DNA of 64,000 nt, from positions 26,575,253 to 26,639,252 of the forward strand of contig CM055104.1 in the NCBI GenBank assembly GCA_029204225.1. Direction: 5' to 3'. This DNA comes from Diphasiastrum complanatum (Eukaryota > Streptophyta > Lycopodiopsida > Lycopodiales > Lycopodiaceae). The notes under the pieces were generated by a model, which worked only from the letters and a program-made list of their open reading frames with translations, was not told where the DNA came from and searched no databases. This document shows, piece by piece, positions 58,001 through 64,000 of the stretch. The first letter of the stretch is position 1. Every line of letters starts with the position of its first letter. The translations under genes and the position numbers were made by a program.

Positions 58001-58343
58001 AATGTCGATTTACAACAACTGATTTTGACACACTCAGTAAGTCCTCAAGGTTTTTTTGATTTATTACATAAATCGGTTCATCTTCAAAAGAGACATCTTC
58101 GCCAAAGTTGTCTCTAACCTAGTAAAAACATTTTGCCATTAGCTTTGAAAATTGAAAATCTTATGATTTTTATGCAAAGTTGTAATTTCCATCCCAAAAA
58201 TCGATGTAATTGAAAGGATATTCGGTGGGGATTTTGATGATCATGGTCCAACTTTTGCTATGTGTACTGTATCAAGGACTAATTTTGAACATTTTATCAA
58301 TTAATTTTGGACTTTGGCAAAACAATTGGACTTCCCTTCCCTC

Positions 58344-58346
<3 letters not shown>

Positions 58347-58389
<43 letters not shown>
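58347..58389. repeat. (CT)n microsatellite
   Basis: Nearly pure CT, about 43 bp with one interruption. Confidence 0.95.
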
Positions 58390-59384
58390 ATGGGATAGAA
58401 CATGGAAATGAAATTTGGTTCCACATTGACCACATATTTAAATGCACTCGTTTTAATATTTCAATTCTAATTTTATATTCTTATATATAAATTTAGTGTA
58501 TCGCTTATAAAAATTACATTCACTACCTACAATTATGACATCTCAAGAGACATATAACATTGGGATCCTCAAATTAGTTGCGTAGACAAAGGTTCATGAA
58601 AGGAGAGAAAGAAACTGCTGCCTGTAATATTTTGACAGTATTTGTGCTCAATTCTCTAAATTTCATTTCCATTGTTGTCAACGTTGATCCACTCAAACTA
58701 GTCGATACTGATATTGTCGTTGTCGTTGGGACCCACGACTAAGATTTTTCTAGCCGGCCAGTGAATTCAAAACGCACTATAGTCTTTTATTCATAGATTT
58801 TTCATAAGAACATTGATAGTGTCTCCATGAGTACTAAATTCAAACCAGGACTACAACCATTATTGGGCAAGCTGGATGCCCAAAATGTATATACAATTCT
58901 TATAATCTCTCTTTTGATTGGTCACATGACAACATGAGATGAAATGTAGGCTAGCCCTCTACGATCAAGCCAAGTGTCAAAGGCCTACACTACCTCGAGC
59001 TAATCCAAAGCTAATTTTGGCGTAATCACCTACTTACATATGTACAAGGGGTAAATTTGGCATACGACTCCCAAAACTTAAGATAGATAGCTTTTACAAT
59101 TTTCAAAATGTCCTCTTCCCATAGCTTCATGCAAAATTGAAATTATTTGGTTTTTTTCATGAGGCGATACACACTTTCTCAAAATGTTACCCATTCCTCT
59201 TCAATAAAGTTGGCTTGCAATAAATTGGTATGACATTCTTGATAATTACTTTTTGTTGTTGTGCCTTTGGTAAACTCAAGTTAGCTTGTCCATGAATCAA
59301 ATATTCAAGATTATTTATTGTCCAATCAAGTATTGCATCCACATAAAATATAGAAACATCTAGTGCTCATCATCAATATTTTAA
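58390..59384. other. No recognisable gene
   Basis: AT-rich spacer. It may include decayed gypsy sequence on the minus strand next to the RNase H piece, but nothing can be read with confidence. Confidence 0.4.
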
Positions 59385-59760
59385 TTCTTTGGAGATGATT
59401 TGATTTGCAACACATAATCAACCATATGATGTTGCTTTCCCTTACATACTACTAGTCAAAATTCAAACAACCACCTAATGATTCGTCTTGTACTACAAGT
59501 CCTATTCACCACCATATACAATAACTTGATTGATGCTCTTTCTAGAAAGCAGAATTTGTTCCCATGATATAATGATGAAATTTTTTTACTAGAAAGACGA
59601 TTGCCAAGGCTTCTTGTTTAGTTTTGGAATAGTTGACTTTCACATCATTCAATTGTCAAATGGAAAATCTGATTAAGAAATCCTTCTTACATTCACTTGG
59701 TTGGGTCAGTACATCTCCTATTCCACAGGTCACATTGTAAGTACTTCATTTGGTGAATCC
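59385..59760 (-). pseudogene. Ty3-gypsy RNase H relic
   Basis: The minus strand reads GDVLTQPSECKKDF, then VNYSKTKQEALAIVFLVKKFHHYIMG, the usual RT-linked RNase H sequence (NYS-x-x-x-EALA block). Its start repeats the wording of the plus-strand relic at 7690-7760, so both come from one family. Confidence 0.78.
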
Positions 59761-60061
59761 TTGTGACAGATTTATCGACATCCATGTCTCGCCAAACATG
59801 CATACCTCAAGAGACTCTTGAGTAGCAATGCCTATTTAGCTGACTGAGTTAATCATCATCCTTAAATTCCCTGTTGAGCATTCAGTAATGCACAAATCAG
59901 CACATCTATATTGTGACGCAATATAATGTATAGACAAAAGTTATAAACAGCTATCACAATCATGTTGAACATCTAACCAGATATGGTACAAAAAGAAACA
60001 TGAAAATTTGACAGATTCCAGATTTTTCAATGCTTCAATGTACACATAAAATTCATCCTTT

Positions 60062-63000
60062 ATGACAGTTGACCACATTATGCTACACTTTGACACACGA
60101 CTTTTCTCAGGTGTGCAACATGAATGCTTGGTGCGTGCGGCTTATTCTACATTTGTTGACGAGCTCCAGACATTCAGGATCCCTAGATGCAACGACGAGG
60201 ATCCAATTCCTATATCACCACATATCCTAAGCCACTTGGGGTTCCCGAATGAAGGAGAGCCTATGCATGGCAGAGGGCAATCTTTTAATAGGAATTACTT
60301 GACATATCTCTGTACGGAAGACGGTGACACCTCCATCTACAACAATGACGGTTATGCTATCAAACTCATCTCGGATCCAGGACTTAGGGCAACGGCGGAC
60401 CTCCTTGCATTACTCACTAAGGTACAATCGTCAAGATTTGACAGGATTCCAAGCAGCACTTTATTTGCCCTATCATTTGGCTTGGAGAAACTTGTTACAT
60501 GCCACTTCATGTGGGCAGAAAAGATAAGTATCAAATTATGTGCAATGCTCAAAGCAATAAAACCTCTCAAAAAGTGCGAATATCTCCTGCATATGCTCGT
60601 AAGCAAACATTACTTGGGTGACTTCTCTAGCATTCTCGCTCGAGTGCAAGAGAAATATCCAGACATACCACATACTACCTCGACACGAGCTCAGCACTCC
60701 AAGAGGATAAAAGGGGGAGAGACAAAGGCAACAAGCAAGCCAGCACCCAAATGACGCCACATCACTAGCAGAAACACACCAGTGTCATTGACACGAGGCA
60801 AGGAAGCAGAGTTAGAGTCACAGCGGTTAAAAGAGCATGCCCATAGCCAACACACAAAAGAACATTCAAAGGGCCACACACAAGGTAAAGACTCATCCAG
60901 TAGCAGCAAAAAGCACTTGTGCAAATCCACCATCCAAGGGCCTGGAAATATCAACGAAATGGGAGACACATCACAATCAACCCTATCCAATGCCTAAAGA
61001 CACTTTAGCAGTGAAGATCATGGAAGCCATTGAAGAAGAATTGACTGCAACATCAAATCCTTTGACGAGACATTATGAGACAAAGGAGACAGAGGCTGAA
61101 CCTGGTGTCCCACCTGTGTCGTTCATGGTAAGTGACGCACCAACCACCATCTCATCAATTCCCATCACATCAACCATCACCGTCACACTACCCATCACAC
61201 TCACCCTCACCAGTACACCCATATTGTCTCCACAAACACAGTCCCATTCTCCACCGCACCAGTCACAACCACCTCTATGCAATCTCCGATGCATTTTCCA
61301 AATGTCTTTGACGCATCCTTCAACATTAAATTATTCTCACTTTCACTGTCAAACATGCCACCTACTACCACCACACCATTTCCTACACCCACCACTTCCA
61401 CAATACTTTCTATTTCTCCGGTCACAAATGCCAACACATTTCCAATCCCTATCACCATCACTCAAACATCACACCCTCCATCTGCTCAATCCGTCCATCA
61501 TGAACAGTACATCACATTGTATCAAAACGTACAACAAATCTCCCACCATCTCACGCACCTACCTCTCAGCAGTATCCTCCTATTGGGGAGTGGCAGTACC
61601 TTCTGGAAAATGTGCGACGGGCCATCAATGCTCAAAGTGATGCCATGCATTACCTCTATTCTTCAATCAATGAGTATCAAAATTGGTACAACTTCTCACA
61701 AGAGGAAAACGTGCAGCTGACAAACAAGGTACAAGAATGGCAGATTTATTCCACAGAACTAGAACAAGAGGTCGTCCAATTATAAAACAAAGAAAAAAAA
61801 CTCATGGCTGACCTCAAAGAGCTGCACCGAACTAACAAGGACATTCAAGCATGCTTACAACATAGGAATGATCTCATCAAGACCCTAGAAACAAATTAGA
61901 AGGTAAACGACGAAGCCACAGGAACTTATGGGCCGCTATGATGGGCAATATTCAATGGATTGATTTCAACCAGTTCCAAGCACCACCAATTGCGGAGGGC
62001 ATCGTAATACCTCTCGCTTCCTATCAGAAGGTAACTCAGATACTGATGGCAAACTAGGCACAAGCACAACAATTGCAGCAGGCCACTCTAGCAAATCAAA
62101 CTGTGCTCAACACACAGATTGAGGAGCTAGAAGGACAACTAAAAACATTACGCCAGCAGCTACCAACATTACACACAAAGCATGAAGAAACACATGCCAA
62201 GCACCATAGACAACAGGATGCAAGAACTGATGATCCTGGACCTTTGTGCTACACAGGACAACAACGGGATAATCCAGGGTAGCACTCGGCAATGGTGGAA
62301 CCTCAAAGAACACAAGGGGGTACTACCATGAACCACGAACGAGGCATCTCAGCTGAAGAGCCTAACCCCACTACCACTCAAACTGACACCACCTATCAAG
62401 CCTCATCACCCTCACTTGATGACACACCCCTATCCCCACCACATGGACAATCACCTCACTACCTCGACACTCAACCTTATTCACTATCCACTACTTATCT
62501 ACTCCGCAAATACCCAACCCTCCCCCGTGAACTTTTCACAACCATACCTAACCCTCCACCACCCAGACTTACCACAACTATAGAGGTACGACACATAATC
62601 ATGCCAAAGAATCCTAGCCGACAGATGTTAATGTCAGAGGAGTCTAATAAAGCATATCCAAACTGGGAGGACTGAGGTGGATACACTCTTTCCGATTTCA
62701 CGATATGTAAATCTCACAAGCATAAAGTGTTAGCATTGGAGCCGCAACCTCAGTGGCGACATGCTATGATGTTGGAAAATGCACATGCTTTTGAGAGATA
62801 TATCGTGGCACCAACTTACATGCATGTCAATCCAACATATTATCCCATAAGGCGTAGAGAAGTTTTTGCACCAGAAAGGGTTCCTAATAAAATATATTGG
62901 CCAATACCTAAAGAAGTTGAGACCGATGATCCAGCGGCTGATTTTGTAGCCAATTGCAACTATTTCTATCGGAGACACCATACAAATCTGAACCCCCATG

Positions 63001-63420
63001 TTAGGTATTTTGCAGATCATTGCGGCCTAATATCATTCCTTTTTACCTTAAATTTTTTCTGGGATAGAGATCTGCCGCCAATAGTTTTGGATCTAAATAA
63101 GCCCCTAAGCATACCCATGGATCACATCAATGTAGCAAGGCTTTACTATTGGGCGGCGATCACCAACGAACTTCACGTTGACATGGTTGAATCTTGGTAC
63201 GTGTACAGATTTCTACGAAACATGCTTGATTACTATCGGCCGCAACCATTTCTGGACAAAATTTGATTCGAGAGAATGGAACAGATTGGCAAAGAAGTTC
63301 ATAAAATCCAGGTCGCCATCAATGCAGAGCTGTGGGAAGACCAGACAAGACAACATGCAGCGGCAATTGGCGTGGGACTACCAATCTTTTGACGGAGGAG
63401 ACAATGAGATAGAATTAAAA
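60062..63420 (+). pseudogene. Long unrecognised ORF: N-domain, Pro/Thr-rich linker, coiled coils, C-domain
   Basis: Taken across frames, about 1,100 codons of protein-like sequence follow one another. 60062-60754 (230 aa) is compact: LFSGVQHECLVRAAYSTFVD, RNYLTYLCTEDGD, SFGLEKLVTCHFMWAEK, ending in a basic tail. 60780-61550 is Ser/Thr/Pro-rich. 61560-61790 and 62070-62200 are heptad-like (LTNKVQEWQIYSTELEQEV; QIEELEGQLKTLRQQL). 62727-63266 (179 aa, MLENAHAFERYIVAPTYMHV, FWDRDLPPIVLDLNKPLSIP, INVARLYYWAAITNELHVDM) is compact again and continues in another frame to 63423. Stops and shifts interrupt it. No RT, integrase or transposase motif was found. The size and the LTR/PBS after it suggest a gag-like or accessory ORF of a non-autonomous retroelement, which is inference. 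Confidence 0.45.
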
Positions 63421-63439
63421 TAGAATCATTGTGCTACTG

Positions 63440-63677
63440 TACTGTGGGTCCTATCAGTCGATAAGGATCAGGCCTCACCATGAGGCAAGTTGACGGGACA
63501 CACGTCCCGCCAACAGCAACCTGGGTCATGCATGGGTTGCTTGAGTGAACAACTATATGTACAATGTAATTTCATTTTGAGAAATGCACTTGCTATGTGA
63601 GCTTGTTGTGGAGAGTGTTTTCTATTTGTGTTACTGTGTAGCATGATCTGTGTTCCTGTTTGAAGAAAATTCTAAGT
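63440..63677 (+). repeat. Short LTR-like sequence
   Basis: It lies between the end of the long ORF and a PBS. Near its start is a short inverted repeat, CGGGACACACGTCCCG (about 63494-63509). The left end is uncertain, and the right end lacks the usual CA. Confidence 0.45.
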
Positions 63678-63690
63678 TGGTATCAGAGCC
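63678..63690 (+). other. Primer-binding site (initiator tRNA-Met type)
   Basis: TGGTATCAGAGCC is a full match to the standard plant PBS. It shows that an LTR retroelement internal region starts here and runs out of the window. Confidence 0.8.
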
Positions 63691-64000
63691 GTACAGGGAG
63701 TGTACACAGTACAACATTGTCATTGAAGAGAGCTTCGGGAGAACAATCTTCTGAGAGTTTGGGGTTTACGGCGGGTTAAAGACGGAAAGAGAAGAACTGG
63801 TGCAAAGAGTTTAGCACACAAAAGCTTGGTGAGCTTGAGACTGTGTGAGGATTTAGAGACTAGAGTTGTCGGCCGAATCAAAACCTCAGCAAACGGAATT
63901 GTGAAATTCCGAAGGAAGGCTACTTGGTGTCTGCAGTCAGTGTACATTCAATCGAACACCGTTTGACAAATGGATTGAAGTAACACACTTCTAGCAGTAG
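63691..64000 (+). other. Leader of the retroelement leaving the window
   Basis: About 310 bases follow the PBS with no coding signal yet. The gag would be expected beyond the window end. Confidence 0.4.

Overview
This is a 64 kb, AT-rich, intron-bearing, repeat-saturated nuclear segment of a plant genome. The evidence is Ty1-copia and Ty3-gypsy relics of plant type with TGGTATCAGAGC primer-binding sites, a decayed nuclear 18S rDNA piece, very long CT/GA/TA microsatellites, GT..AG introns, and no bacterial gene organisation. The mixture (a LINE tail with a zinc knuckle, a DDE element resembling the DUF7869 group, and no clear angiosperm genes) would suit a large seed-free plant genome such as a fern, lycophyte or bryophyte. 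That placement is an inference; the sequence alone does not fix the species.

The only gene-like unit in good shape is an unrecognised Cys/Ser-rich protein of 364 codons at 5182-6276 (+). It has two paralogues in the window. The one at 14272-15255 (+) is truncated by a nonsense change and has lost its proximal promoter. The one at 50479-51569 (-) is frameshifted by a 10-bp deletion. The three lie in duplicated segments of about 1.6-2.4 kb, and the promoter region of the first copy carries a hairpin-rich insertion of about 300 bp.

Layout. 0-11 kb: a large inverted repeat whose arms (about 13-1087 and 9230-11016) carry a Ulp1/C48-like cysteine protease relic fused to a gypsy integrase tail. Between the arms are copia and gypsy scraps, gene copy A and an LTR/PBS. 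11-16 kb: gene copy B and spacer. 16-19.4 kb: a non-autonomous copia-like gag-protease element and a separate LTR end with PBS. 19.4-24 kb: unrecognised sequence with a 26-codon PRP4-like kinase exon. 24-30 kb: a decayed copia element whose 3' LTR abuts the 5' half of an antisense 18S rRNA pseudogene; 1.7 kb spanning that junction is tandemly duplicated. 31-33 kb: a SET-domain pseudogene preceded by a Cys/His finger. 33.5 kb: a small TIR element. 34-38 kb: a gypsy element of Tat/Athila-like appearance lacking protease, RT and RNase H. 39-41.4 kb (-): an unrecognised multi-frame ORF. 41.6-45.4 kb: low-complexity structure (C-tracts, GC hairpins, TTTTCGCGAA-type repeats, CT/GA arrays, an A-rich block and a degenerate GGGCTAA heptamer block). 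45.5-48.7 kb: a broken DDE-type transposase ORF. 50-52 kb: gene copy C. 52.4-53.2 kb (-): a LINE C-terminus. 54-60 kb: copia and gypsy scraps on both strands. 60-63.4 kb: a long broken ORFan with Pro/Thr-rich and coiled-coil segments, followed by an LTR/PBS.

No operons, CRISPR arrays or intact tRNA genes were seen. The most unusual items are the rDNA/copia tandem duplication, the finger+SET relic, the DUF7869-like DDE element, the triplicated orphan gene, and the unrecognised ORFs at 39.3-41.4 kb and 60-63.4 kb. I cannot demonstrate a functioning new system; almost every mobile-element ORF here carries at least one break.
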